IMG/VR virus record: IMGVR_UViG_3300042731_011319 | Location: 45,723-109,722 of that record | Reading direction: 5' to 3' (one strand) | DNA length: 64,000 nucleotides | Origin: a virus | Part shown: positions 26,700 to 35,529 of the stretch, piece by piece | How positions within the stretch are numbered: position 1 is the first letter of the stretch | Layout of the letters: every line of letters starts with the position of its first letter | Made by a program: the position numbers and the translations under genes | The notes under the pieces: model-generated | Seen by the model: the letters and a program-made list of their open reading frames with translations, nothing else | What the model was told of the DNA's origin: nothing | The model's database searches: none

Positions 26700-28440
26700 T
26701 TTTTGTTTTTACTTGAGAGTATTTATCGCTATAAAAATTACTAATAGCTTCATCTAAATCAGATGGGGAAGCTAGGGGGTTTTTGTATACCGCAATCTCT
26801 CTAATTAAAAGCTCAGAAATGTGAAGAGCCAATAAAAAAGGAGAATTCTCTTCTTTTAATCTTGAAAACTTCGGATTACCTTCGTTAATTAATATAGTGA
26901 AATTTTCATTATCATCCACTCTTGACATTAGGTTTTTCTCTTCTTCGCCAAAATCGATAATTATATATCGAATTCTCTTCGATTTCTTAAGTTTTTGATT
27001 TTTAAATCTATTCCATAGTGGAGGAATGTTATTTTCGGGTTCAGGCTCTTCCTCCTCTTCCTCTTCTTCGGGCTCTTCCTCTTCTTCGGGTTGAAAGTCC
27101 AATTCTCTTCTGGCAACAATCTCGGCAAGCTCTTTAAGTTCCTCTTTTTCTTTTTCCTCTTGCTCTTCTTCTTCTGTTAACTCTTCCTCTTCTTCTTCGT
27201 CTTCACCTTCGTCGTTTTCCCAGAGGTCCGAAAAATCTTCTTCGTCAAAATATTCAGCAAGCATAGTTGATACTTCGTTGGCTAAAGCATCAAGCATATT
27301 CATTTTTTCCTCTTGATTTAATTTAATATATTCAATGATCCATTCAATAACTACCCTATAACATTTTTCCAGAAAAGGCTTAGTGATTGGGTGGTCATCT
27401 CTTAAACTATGGTGAGATAAATCTTTAGCAGGCATACCCGTGTCGTCAAGAACTTCAGAAAGAGCATTGCACGAAATAAACCCAACTAATTTATTAAACA
27501 CATTATGTATTTTATCGTGATCTAAAAATTCTTCTTTGTTTTTGGATTCAATCCAGCTTATTGTTGATTCAAGTAAATCTTGGTCTGATAAATGAAATGG
27601 GCATATTTTAACTTTTGAAATAATATCAATGTTTTTGAGCGGGTGATTTTTCAACAAAGATCGGTTGTAAACTAAAGATAGTCTAAATTCGATATTAGCT
27701 TTTTTATTTTGACCATAGTAATCATATTCGAATTCCCTATTAATCACTGGAATATTAGACCCTGGAAGTTTATAAATAAACTTTAAACTCTCTCCATTCA
27801 AGGTAAGGTCAAACTTTTTACCCTCTTTCTCTAATTGAGGAATAAGGTGTCCAAAAAATGTGCGAAGCTCATTCTTGATGATTTCCTTGTTCCAGCTATT
27901 TGCTTCAATTTTTCGTTTAACTTTTTGTATTGTTATCCTTGTTCCAGTATCACTTTCAATAGAAGATTCTTGCAAGCTAAGTTCTCTAAGAGATGGAGAG
28001 TATTCGTTTAAGAATGTGACATTAGTTGGTTTATATTCTAAGAGAAAACATTTACCATGAACATTTTTGGTTTCAATTGTCCAGTGAATTTCTGTTTCAT
28101 GAGAAAGTTTGTCATTAGCCAGTTTACCTCCTATACCCATTTGACCTAGTTGAACACCTTTCCCGCCAGTAGTATCGTATGAATTTCCAAAAACAAAATA
28201 CTTGTCAAAAGCGTTCATTCCATTTTCATCAGGAATATGATCAAATCCTTGGCCATTATCAGTTATGATGGCGCAGCAATTCGTGTCACCATAATAAGGA
28301 TGGTGCAAGTCAATAGAGCAAGATGTTGCAAAATTTTGAATGGAATTTTTAACAAGCTCAGTAAAAGCTTGAGGTATGTTTACTGTAGATTGAAGGAGCC
28401 TGCTTAAATTAGCCCCAGTTTTGATCTGTATGTTATTCAT
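26689..28440 (-). CDS. GHKL (HSP90/MORC-like) ATPase with acidic tract
   Basis: 583 residues. The Bergerat nucleotide site is complete: TELVKNSIQN (N-box, E28 and N32), TDNGQGFD (D61), and GQMGIGGK (residues 99-106). A transducer-like domain follows to about residue 370, then a tract rich in consecutive Glu (roughly residues 410-485) with Pro, and a basic SKRIRYIIIDF segment. Closest in style are HSP90/MORC/MutL-type ATPases rather than histidine kinases, since no H-box or receiver domain is seen. It lies inside the glycosyltransferase run, overlapping its neighbour, with a 129-base gap upstream that may hold a promoter. Function unknown. Confidence 0.75.
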   Translation of the reverse strand: MNNIQIKTGANLSRLLQSTVNIPQAFTELVKNSIQNFATSCSIDLHHPYYGDTNCCAIITDNGQGFDHIPDENGMNAFDKYFVFGNSYDTTGGKGVQLGQMGIGGKLANDKLSHETEIHWTIETKNVHGKCFLLEYKPTNVTFLNEYSPSLRELSLQESSIESDTGTRITIQKVKRKIEANSWNKEIIKNELRTFFGHLIPQLEKEGKKFDLTLNGESLKFIYKLPGSNIPVINREFEYDYYGQNKKANIEFRLSLVYNRSLLKNHPLKNIDIISKVKICPFHLSDQDLLESTISWIESKNKEEFLDHDKIHNVFNKLVGFISCNALSEVLDDTGMPAKDLSHHSLRDDHPITKPFLEKCYRVVIEWIIEYIKLNQEEKMNMLDALANEVSTMLAEYFDEEDFSDLWENDEGEDEEEEEELTEEEEQEEKEKEELKELAEIVARRELDFQPEEEEEPEEEEEEEEPEPENNIPPLWNRFKNQKLKKSKRIRYIIIDFGEEEKNLMSRVDDNENFTILINEGNPKFSRLKEENSPFLLALHISELLIREIAVYKNPLASPSDLDEAISNFYSDKYSQVKTKSEL

Positions 28441-28569
28441 GTTTCTATGGTTTTAGGATTGACCAGCTGGGATAATCTGGCTATTTGTATCCAACTATAA
28501 CTTGTAGGTTAAATAAATATAGCAAATGAACCCGATTTCTATATGTTGGTATTGGTTTTTTCATCAAGA
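28441..28569. other. Intergenic gap before the GHKL ATPase gene
   Basis: A 129-base AT-rich stretch, long for this packed cluster. It probably holds the promoter or leader for the minus-strand ATPase gene. I could not fix a promoter with confidence. A reading frame on the plus strand across its right part is a shadow of the gene at 28570. Confidence 0.3.
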
Positions 28570-29043
28570 TTATATTACACTATATAATAGCTCTGTCCTA
28601 TTTTGTTTGATGAATTTGTATTTATCTTTAAGCAGTAACTCTATATCTTTTTTATTTTGTTTAAAATTTTTGTTTTTTAGTGGATTAATGGCTACACAAA
28701 GATATTTGATTTTATATTTAGAGTGATCAATAGATTTAAGAACCTCAAAAGCATTGTCGGGGTCTATTACAGAAAGAAAATCTATGTCATCCGGGGCATT
28801 ATCAAAAGAATTATAAACTTTATGTTGAAGATATTTTTTGCCGACAAATGTATTAGAGTCTTTATTGTTTTTAAATGGACTAATTTCAATACATGTTAAG
28901 TTTCTTTTAAAATTGGATTTCCTTAAAAACCAACGATCAGTTAACCATTTACTTGTCGAGTTGACAACTTCGCCACTATCAAGCTTAATTAAATTGATGA
29001 TGTGCTTGTTTGGGCCTTCGAGGTGTGATATTAAATTTTCCAT
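28570..29043 (-). CDS. FkbM-like methyltransferase fragment or degenerate relative
   Basis: 157 residues. DIDFLSVIDPDNAFEVLKSI resembles the 'iDfLkiDvEGaE..vL' segment of FkbM methyltransferases, and the ENLISHLEGPNKHIINLIKLD start could be a leftover of the cofactor region, but motif I glycines are not evident. It is likely a truncated or highly divergent methyltransferase. Overlaps the GT77-like gene by 13 bases. Confidence 0.5.
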   Translation of the reverse strand: MENLISHLEGPNKHIINLIKLDSGEVVNSTSKWLTDRWFLRKSNFKRNLTCIEISPFKNNKDSNTFVGKKYLQHKVYNSFDNAPDDIDFLSVIDPDNAFEVLKSIDHSKYKIKYLCVAINPLKNKNFKQNKKDIELLLKDKYKFIKQNRTELLYSVI

Positions 29044-29777
29044 TTCCCTCTGTCGACGAATGATTGTTTTTTATGCTCAGCTTCTTTTCTTGTATTTGGA
29101 TGCCATACATATGTTTCATTTTCTATAGGCCCTCGCTTTACTAGAGGTTTGCTCAAAGCTAGTAAGGAGAGTTCATGATAATTATAATCTTCGTCAGCTG
29201 TGTTATCAATTGTTAGCTCATCGCCAAACTTATGAGTTTGAGAAGATGGACGATTGTTTAATAAAAAATGATTAAAATTTTTCTGATCAGAACCTTTGAT
29301 TTCTCTGGTACTAAGGAATTTGTCTAGATAGCTTATTGTCCTGTAATTACTGCGAAAGAAAATCCAGCCCATGCAGCATGTAAATCCAAAGGCCTCACGA
29401 ACTTCTGATGGAAAAGCTCCCTTATGGCGAACCGTAGAAACAATAATATCTTGATTGTTTGATTCTATTAATTCAGGTATTGGGTTTTTGAGCCAAAGTG
29501 CATCAGTATCCGAATGAATTATATCGAAACCTTCTTCTAGGTATTTTTTAAAAATAAATGTCCTGCGCATAGTGTGCTTACATCCGGAAATCCAATCATC
29601 ATTAAATTCATCAAGAACTCTTGAGTGGCATCCGTGAGATTTTAAATATTCATCTGATTCAGGATCAAGGCATAAAACCTCATAGTTATCTATAGATAGT
29701 TCCTTAAGATGTTTAACCCAGTTGAGAGCTATTTCTCTATAGCGGTAATTGCAGAAAGATATAATTTTCAAGCTCAT
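29031..29777 (-). CDS. GT77-type nucleotide-sugar transferase
   Basis: About 248 residues from the ATG at 29777, where MSLKIISFCNYRYREIALNW begins as a typical GT-A fold; the longer frame opens at 29813. IIHSDTDALWLKNP is the DxD motif of Nucleotid_trans/GT77 enzymes and TCCMGWIFFRSN the matching later strand. GT77 enzymes include plant arabinosyl- and galactosyltransferases. Substrate not readable. Confidence 0.82.
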   Translation of the reverse strand: MSLKIISFCNYRYREIALNWVKHLKELSIDNYEVLCLDPESDEYLKSHGCHSRVLDEFNDDWISGCKHTMRRTFIFKKYLEEGFDIIHSDTDALWLKNPIPELIESNNQDIIVSTVRHKGAFPSEVREAFGFTCCMGWIFFRSNYRTISYLDKFLSTREIKGSDQKNFNHFLLNNRPSSQTHKFGDELTIDNTADEDYNYHELSLLALSKPLVKRGPIENETYVWHPNTRKEAEHKKQSFVDRGKWKI

Positions 29778-29878
29778 GATATATATTTTAACAAGTATCC
29801 ATATTTTCTGCATCCTCCTTTATGATGAACTATAAAATTCTGCCGGAGGGCATTCAAAAGAAATTACGGCAATGAAAC

Positions 29879-30493
29879 TCATTTTATGGAATTAAAAAAA
29901 TACTCATCAAGTGGTTCAGTTTTCAGTATGTCACCTTCATTTGTTTTAACCCACTTTCTGTAAAAATTATTAAATTTAAGTTTTAGCTCTGGCCCGCACC
30001 TCTCCCTGAATTGATTATCAATATTGTCAATAACACCTGTTTTTTTGATTATGTCAAACAGCCGGTGGGCGCTTGATAGGGATGTTATGTATCCTTCGCC
30101 CCATTGGAAAAGTCTGATTATGTTTACTTCTTCATCAAGCATTCCCCATTTACCTTTCATTTGCTCATCAAGGGCATCAAAAAAGCCAGGTAAGAGTTTT
30201 GCATCGTCTTCAAGAAAAAGCGAATAAGGTATTTCGTTTTCGATTTGAAACTTAAGGAATTTAACCTTTGTAATCCAACATGCAAGAGTTCCGTAAGTAT
30301 TAAAGTCATTTAATCCTATTTTTAGCTGATGAAATTTGAGGCCCAATTTTAAAAACTCATCTACTGTTTCTTTTTTATCGTATCCATTTACGGATTGAAT
30401 TAAATTAACAAAAGGAAATAATTTAACTGTTTTATTGACATAAGTAAGTCTTTCTTCTGTCAATAGTGAAAAAATATATGTTTGGTATTGCAT
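29879..30493 (-). CDS. GT25-type glycosyltransferase 2
   Basis: 204 residues, shorter than the first GT25-like gene (19887). YGTLACWITKVKFLKF replaces the usual GC..SH helix, followed by YSLFLEDDAKLLPGF, the acidic metal motif. It shares one base with the gene upstream; a 65-base gap to the GT77-like gene may hold a small regulatory element. Confidence 0.72.
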   Translation of the reverse strand: MQYQTYIFSLLTEERLTYVNKTVKLFPFVNLIQSVNGYDKKETVDEFLKLGLKFHQLKIGLNDFNTYGTLACWITKVKFLKFQIENEIPYSLFLEDDAKLLPGFFDALDEQMKGKWGMLDEEVNIIRLFQWGEGYITSLSSAHRLFDIIKKTGVIDNIDNQFRERCGPELKLKFNNFYRKWVKTNEGDILKTEPLDEYFFNSIK

Positions 30494-31125
30494 TATTTAT
30501 GATCCGGGCTTATAAAGAATCTTTTAAAATTAATAGACACAGGTCTTATGTTATTTTTTCTTAATAATGTGGCAATATATAAATCTTCGTAAGAAGCATA
30601 TTCATTATAAGAAGAATCATCAAGAGATCCAATAAAATCAATAGCCTGACGAGATAGTACATAACCGTAACCACCAAGACACCAGGGGATGAATTTTCCT
30701 TGATAAGGTTTACTATTCCAGTCTGAACCCTTTGAGCATCTTCCAATATGATATTCTCGATTGGCCTTGAGATATCTTTGGGTCACACCGCCATAATCAA
30801 TGTCTTTGATTAAGTTATAATTAATATTATCTCCAAAAGTAATATCATCATCCAGCTTTATAAAATGCTTATATTTTGAAAACAAATGGTAATTTGATAT
30901 AAATTTATAGGAATAAAAAACCTTTTCGGGTAACCCTTCATAATAATCGCTAGAACAAACTGAGAGTATTTTTGTATGTGGATCAAAAGAAGTCGCCTTA
31001 TAACCACCCACAATAAAAATATAATCCTTTATTGATCTTTCTTTCATCATCAAACTGATACGTGGATACGCAAGGTCTATATTGCCTTGATGACTTAAGA
31101 AGATGTATAAGATATTACTCATCAT
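30493..31125 (-). CDS. GT-A glycosyltransferase with DDD motif (GT31-like) 2
   Basis: 210 residues and parallel to the gene at 22271-22927: DYIFIVGG, GLPEKVFYSYKFI, FIKLDDDITFG, HIGRCSKGSDW, LGGYGYVLSRQAID and YEDLYIATLL occur in the same order. The DDD motif would bind Mn2+ and the nucleotide sugar. Overlaps the upstream gene as ATGA. Confidence 0.75.
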   Translation of the reverse strand: MMSNILYIFLSHQGNIDLAYPRISLMMKERSIKDYIFIVGGYKATSFDPHTKILSVCSSDYYEGLPEKVFYSYKFISNYHLFSKYKHFIKLDDDITFGDNINYNLIKDIDYGGVTQRYLKANREYHIGRCSKGSDWNSKPYQGKFIPWCLGGYGYVLSRQAIDFIGSLDDSSYNEYASYEDLYIATLLRKNNIRPVSINFKRFFISPDHK

Positions 31126-31898
31126 AATTCAGGTAAATAATAATCAGGGAACCAGGTTTGCTTACACTTGCTAACACGATACATTTCAATGGAGGGGTTA
31201 ATTATTTTTGCCCAGCTGGAAAAAGCGGAATGGTTTTTGATTACAAGTTTGCATTCTGATAGAGCCAACATTTCAGCAACAGACTCTTTTGTTAAATCAA
31301 GCTTATCAAGCCTATCTTTTTGATTAATATGATATATGGGTTTAAAGGGAGATTGAAAAATTGGCACATCAAAAATAGAAGAAACTTGTTCAGATAAAAA
31401 CAATTTAAGAGCTGGATCGTCAGACAAAATAAAAATGGTTTCAAACGAATGAGTTTCGGCCAGCTTTTTAATTTTTAATATATAATCTTGATTGCTAATT
31501 GGAATGTTTTCTTTATTCTTTGCTAATGATTTATCATAACCTCTTAAGTGTAGGCCTAAGCAATTTTTAAAGTCTTTAGATATGTTTTTCGATAAACTAA
31601 TTATATCTTCACTAAACTTAAAAAAATGATTAAAGTAAAAATGAGCATCATTAAAATCTTTGTAGTCAAATCTTTCAATATCAAGAAGCTCTACATCTTC
31701 ATTTGATGAATTAGAATCATGGCTGGGAATTATAATCTCAGGAATAATTCTGTTTAAATTACCTGGATCCCCGTGGTTGATGTTTCTTATATCCCAAGAT
31801 GGATATATATTGTTTTTGTAGAGATACGGAAGCCTGGCATTGATCCAGTTCATTGTTGAGCCAAAAAGACCTTGCTTGCTATAACTGTTGATGTTCAT
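31122..31898 (-). CDS. Fucosyltransferase-like protein (O-FucT/NodZ fold)
   Basis: 258 residues. CLGLHLRGYDKS mid-protein matches the GDP-fucose-binding 'HxRxxD' site of the GT23/O-FucT superfamily; TIFILSDDPALK and MLALSECKLVIKNHSAFSSW are the following strands that close the pocket. It is likely to use GDP-fucose made by gmd and fcl. Exact GT family not assigned. Confidence 0.68.
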   Translation of the reverse strand: MNINSYSKQGLFGSTMNWINARLPYLYKNNIYPSWDIRNINHGDPGNLNRIIPEIIIPSHDSNSSNEDVELLDIERFDYKDFNDAHFYFNHFFKFSEDIISLSKNISKDFKNCLGLHLRGYDKSLAKNKENIPISNQDYILKIKKLAETHSFETIFILSDDPALKLFLSEQVSSIFDVPIFQSPFKPIYHINQKDRLDKLDLTKESVAEMLALSECKLVIKNHSAFSSWAKIINPSIEMYRVSKCKQTWFPDYYLPEL

Positions 31899-31926
31899 TT
31901 GTATTTACTTAATGGCGAAGTTTTTA

Positions 31927-32568
31927 TTATTCAATTCCTGGGTAGAATAGCATAAAATCTTTTTTATAGTAGTTATATATTTTATCTCTTGATAAATCAC
32001 TCCATTCAAATTCTTCCTTGAAGTTTTTTGAATTGTATGCATGTGGAAGTTTTAATTCTTTGATGCCTATACTGGAGCAAACCTTATTAAAATCTTCATC
32101 CAAGTTTTCGAATCTACCAATAAAATCACAAGTGAAATCAGAATTGATTTTATCTGTAAAATAGTGACCGCCATTTAAGTGAGGGAAAAACTCAAACTGG
32201 GGCAGTGTATGATAACTGTCGTACTCACTCCAAAGGTCTTTGTTGAACATTCTATATTCATCATCTACCGTTAATTGGACATACTCGTCAAAAGATACAG
32301 ACCTCTTTTTTTGATAAAATTCTATATCTGGATGTACTCGATACTGTAACTCGCCCCATTTCCATGCAGAGACAAAACGATCATATGGATTGCGAACGAA
32401 AGAGAAAACATAGTAATCTAAATGGTCATTAAAGAATTTACTGAACCCCCTCTTTCTTAAAACTTTAGATGGTATTTCTGGGTCGACTTGCCTTAAGAAT
32501 TTTTCCACAGAAGTTCCGGCGGCTTTAGGAATATGTATAAATATGGATTTATGCTTGTGACTTATCAT
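31927..32568 (-). CDS. Carbohydrate sulfotransferase 3
   Basis: 213 residues. HIPKAAGTSVEKFL is an intact PAPS loop, and FSFVRNPYDRFVSAWKW is the 3'-phosphate motif. The start MISHKHKSIFIHIP is shared with the adjacent paralogue (32572) and with those at 17761 and 34843, evidence of duplication. Four bases separate it from sulfotransferase 4. Confidence 0.88.
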   Translation of the reverse strand: MISHKHKSIFIHIPKAAGTSVEKFLRQVDPEIPSKVLRKRGFSKFFNDHLDYYVFSFVRNPYDRFVSAWKWGELQYRVHPDIEFYQKKRSVSFDEYVQLTVDDEYRMFNKDLWSEYDSYHTLPQFEFFPHLNGGHYFTDKINSDFTCDFIGRFENLDEDFNKVCSSIGIKELKLPHAYNSKNFKEEFEWSDLSRDKIYNYYKKDFMLFYPGIE

Positions 32569-32571
32569 TTC

Positions 32572-33168
32572 TCATTCTCCAAATTTATATCCAAAATGCT
32601 CGATGTCTAGCGCATATTTGTCTGAGACGATTTGCTTGGCTTCATCATCATAGTATTCGGTGTAATGCTTATGCTTTGATTTGTGTAGAGGATCATTAAT
32701 AAGCGGAGGTAAAGATGTACCGATTGATTCACAAACAAACTCGAAGTCTTCATCTATGTTTTCAAACCTTCCTACAAAATCTAGTTCTAAATTCAGAATA
32801 TTTAAAAAAACAGAATTTTTTATAGGATTAAATGTGTCATCTTGACTTTTACTTCTTGGGTCTATTTCAATTTTAGGAAATTTTTTAAGATAATTTGATA
32901 TATCGATATTTCCATTTTTTATATGAACCCCGTAAAACTTTGAAAATCTCTTCATAGAAACCATTCGATCCCAAGGGTTTCTTACAAAACTAAATTTAAA
33001 GTAATCATCCCAGTAGGGTTCATATATCTTTTTGGCGGTTGAGGCAACAAGGTGTTTTGTAGTTGGATCTATCTCAAACCAATTGTCCCCAACTATACTG
33101 ATCTCCATTGAGGTCCCACCGCACCGAGGGATATGTATAAATATGCATTTATGTTTATGGCTTATCAT
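32572..33168 (-). CDS. Carbohydrate sulfotransferase 4
   Basis: 198 residues, tandem neighbour of sulfotransferase 3. HIPRCGGTSME replaces the usual Lys of the PAPS loop with Arg, followed by FSFVRNPWDRMVSMKRF. DFVGRFENIDEDFEF precedes the C-terminal region as in the other family members. The Lys-to-Arg change might lower activity or alter the substrate. Confidence 0.85.
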   Translation of the reverse strand: MISHKHKCIFIHIPRCGGTSMEISIVGDNWFEIDPTTKHLVASTAKKIYEPYWDDYFKFSFVRNPWDRMVSMKRFSKFYGVHIKNGNIDISNYLKKFPKIEIDPRSKSQDDTFNPIKNSVFLNILNLELDFVGRFENIDEDFEFVCESIGTSLPPLINDPLHKSKHKHYTEYYDDEAKQIVSDKYALDIEHFGYKFGE

Positions 33169-34056
33169 TTAATAACATTTCTCCTGGAAGTTAATGTGGA
33201 AATTTGGTATGCCTTTGTATAGACAAAACTCATTAAACCTACTAAAGTTTTTAAATAAAAAGTTTGTATACTGAAGCAAGTAAAAATCAACCAATGCCTC
33301 TTTTGCTATATTAATCCTGCCGTATGTCTCTTCCATCTCTAGTTGTATATCTGTAGATTTTTCTCCTTTTTCGTGACCTGTGCCACATCCCGGAGGGGCG
33401 AAATACCTCTCTGTTGTAATACTATTTGGATATTCTTTTTCAAATAAATCAACGAATTGTTTGGAGTCTGTAGCAAGAAAAAACTTATAGTTATCACAAG
33501 ATTTTAAAAATGCCCTAGGAGATTCGAATAAAACATTATCTATTTTATCTTTAAATATATCAAAGATAGTTTCTATAGCATTCCTCTCGCCCTGAAATCG
33601 GTTGGAGTTTCCTGTTTTTGGAGGAAGAACTTCTCCGTTTGATGTTCTGGCATGTACGCCGACCACATAATTACCTGAAAAATATTTCTCACGAACTTCA
33701 TTAATTTCGGCGGCAATAGTTCCATGAACATTGATTCGATCAAATGTGTTATAAAACTTCTTAGACTCTTCTTTTGATTTAAGTGGGTTTTTAATAACTA
33801 GCCTTGAATCTGAATGGGGTTCAGCTTCTTTTTTGTATTGATCTATATATTCTTCATTTAGGATGACCTCTATATCTGTGTCTATACTCTGAAAATATTC
33901 CCCGAATAAATTTTTGTCGCCCTTGCTAGCCCAGTGACCCCGCATATCAATAAGAATGTCTTTTTTATTCTGCTCGCAATACATTAATGCATTAGTGAGG
34001 TGCCACAAGGTGTCACCCCATCCAGTATCACGAGAAAAATAATAAAAGTTACTCAC
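33169..34056 (-). CDS. NodZ/GT23-like fucosyltransferase candidate
   Basis: 295 residues. GDTLWHLTNALMYCEQNKKD opens like the first Rossmann strand of NodZ; VVGVHARTSNGE is the GDP-binding HxR segment; FFLATDSKQFVDLFEK and ALVDFYLLQYTNFLFKNFSRF are the later binding strands. It is probably an alpha-1,6-fucosyltransferase-type enzyme (inference). Overlaps the next upstream gene by 4 bases. Confidence 0.7.
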   Translation of the reverse strand: MSNFYYFSRDTGWGDTLWHLTNALMYCEQNKKDILIDMRGHWASKGDKNLFGEYFQSIDTDIEVILNEEYIDQYKKEAEPHSDSRLVIKNPLKSKEESKKFYNTFDRINVHGTIAAEINEVREKYFSGNYVVGVHARTSNGEVLPPKTGNSNRFQGERNAIETIFDIFKDKIDNVLFESPRAFLKSCDNYKFFLATDSKQFVDLFEKEYPNSITTERYFAPPGCGTGHEKGEKSTDIQLEMEETYGRINIAKEALVDFYLLQYTNFLFKNFSRFNEFCLYKGIPNFHINFQEKCY

Positions 34057-34853
34057 AATATAATTTTTTCTTCCCCATACTTATCGAGCATCTCTTGATA
34101 ATTTGATATTTTATCGTATGCTTTTTTGCCAAATACTCTTCTGTCTGTGCCGAGAAAGTTTTCTACATTGTTGTAGTCAACTTCTATATCTAAGTAGTCT
34201 ATTAATTTATTAAATTTTGTGAGCCTTTCTTGATAGGTCTCGAGACCATAAAGGTCTTCGTATTTAGAAACATAAGCATCAAAAGGTAGTAATGAGTGGT
34301 AATACGGTATGTATTTTTTATACCATTTAATTCTTCTTTTTATTGGAGGCTCTTCTAAGTCTTTGTATTGAAAAGACTCAACCTTGGATTTGTGCTCTTT
34401 ATTTTCGCCCAGCTGCCAAACTTGAACTTGATTAGCTAATTGCCAAGAAATAGCGGGATAAAATGCACTTTCTCTATATTGAAATATGATTTTAATACCG
34501 TGAGCAACACAATACTCCAGGAAGTGTTCATTGCCTGGCTCAGACACAGTACACCATACATGCTTAACTCCGTCAAACTCCTCAAAAAGAGAGTCAAGAA
34601 AAGGCCAAAGTAAATCACGATCTTCAGAAATATTGTTAAATTTATTAAAAAAAGGTATATTTTGTGACTTAGGCAGATGCTCAGGATTCATCTTATGCTT
34701 TTCAATAATCTTAGCATATCTTGGATTGTGCTCAAGGTCGCCAGTTAGGCATGATAGGGGCTCGTGAACTATCCTGTCGTTTTTATTCAAAGCAGCAATG
34801 AGACTGGTAGTCCCAGCTCGCTCCTGTCCGAATATAGCAAACTTAGAATCCAT
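34053..34853 (-). CDS. Sulfotransferase 5, distinct subfamily
   Basis: 266 residues. FAIFGQERAGTTSLIAAL near the N-terminus is the PAPS-binding loop in the Sulfotransfer_1/3 style, and a C-terminal IKRRIKWYKKYIPYYHSLLP, with FQYRESAFYPAISW before it, gives the 3'-phosphate region. It is not a paralogue of the HKHK-type sulfotransferases. Overlaps both neighbours. Confidence 0.75.
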   Translation of the reverse strand: MDSKFAIFGQERAGTTSLIAALNKNDRIVHEPLSCLTGDLEHNPRYAKIIEKHKMNPEHLPKSQNIPFFNKFNNISEDRDLLWPFLDSLFEEFDGVKHVWCTVSEPGNEHFLEYCVAHGIKIIFQYRESAFYPAISWQLANQVQVWQLGENKEHKSKVESFQYKDLEEPPIKRRIKWYKKYIPYYHSLLPFDAYVSKYEDLYGLETYQERLTKFNKLIDYLDIEVDYNNVENFLGTDRRVFGKKAYDKISNYQEMLDKYGEEKIIL

Positions 34854-35529
34854 AATTAAAATAATTTAAATCTTCTATAAAATGATCACTTATTATATCT
34901 CTAGTGTCTGTTGTATAGTAATCTTTATAGCTCTTTTTCTTTTTATATTCACTGCTGCTGTTTTGCCGCCAATCATTAAAACCAGTATAGCTTGAGAAGT
35001 TAAACCGCTTTGATAAATCTTTTAAGCAAGATTTTATATCTTCAACTTTATAAAATTCATCTATAGACACCTTGACTCCAATTTGAATACGACTGACATA
35101 AGTGTCGTAATATCCCGCATGAAACTTCTTGATGTTACCCTGGATATAGGCATAATCAATAAACCCCTCAAAATCATCTCTTATATAATAGTCGTGAAAC
35201 TTTTGAACATAAGGCATCATTGGGGAGTCAATGTTATTTTCAACAAAGTAGTCAAATTTCCATCCACCTAAGTATGTATACATTGATACAACTCGGTCAA
35301 ATGGATTCCTTACTATAGTAAATTTAAAATAATCTTTATATCCAGGCACATCCTGAACTATGCCAGAAAGTGCTCTTTCGCAAGTGGTTCTGTATTTATC
35401 ATCATAATCTTGCTGGTTTTGGTTACTCTCGTATTTAGGTTCTATATTTGATAGAAGGTAATGCTTAATAAAGGTCCCAGCAGACTTGGGGATATGAACA
35501 TAAATAAATTTATGTTCATGACTATACAT
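34843..35529 (-). CDS. Carbohydrate sulfotransferase 6
   Basis: 228 residues. MYSHEHKFIYVHIPKSAGTF contains the PAPS loop, and FTIVRNPFDRVVSMYTYL is the 3'-phosphate motif. Belongs with sulfotransferases 1, 3 and 4 by its opening sequence. Overlaps neighbouring genes by 11 and 8 bases. Confidence 0.87.
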   Translation of the reverse strand: MYSHEHKFIYVHIPKSAGTFIKHYLLSNIEPKYESNQNQQDYDDKYRTTCERALSGIVQDVPGYKDYFKFTIVRNPFDRVVSMYTYLGGWKFDYFVENNIDSPMMPYVQKFHDYYIRDDFEGFIDYAYIQGNIKKFHAGYYDTYVSRIQIGVKVSIDEFYKVEDIKSCLKDLSKRFNFSSYTGFNDWRQNSSSEYKKKKSYKDYYTTDTRDIISDHFIEDLNYFNYGF

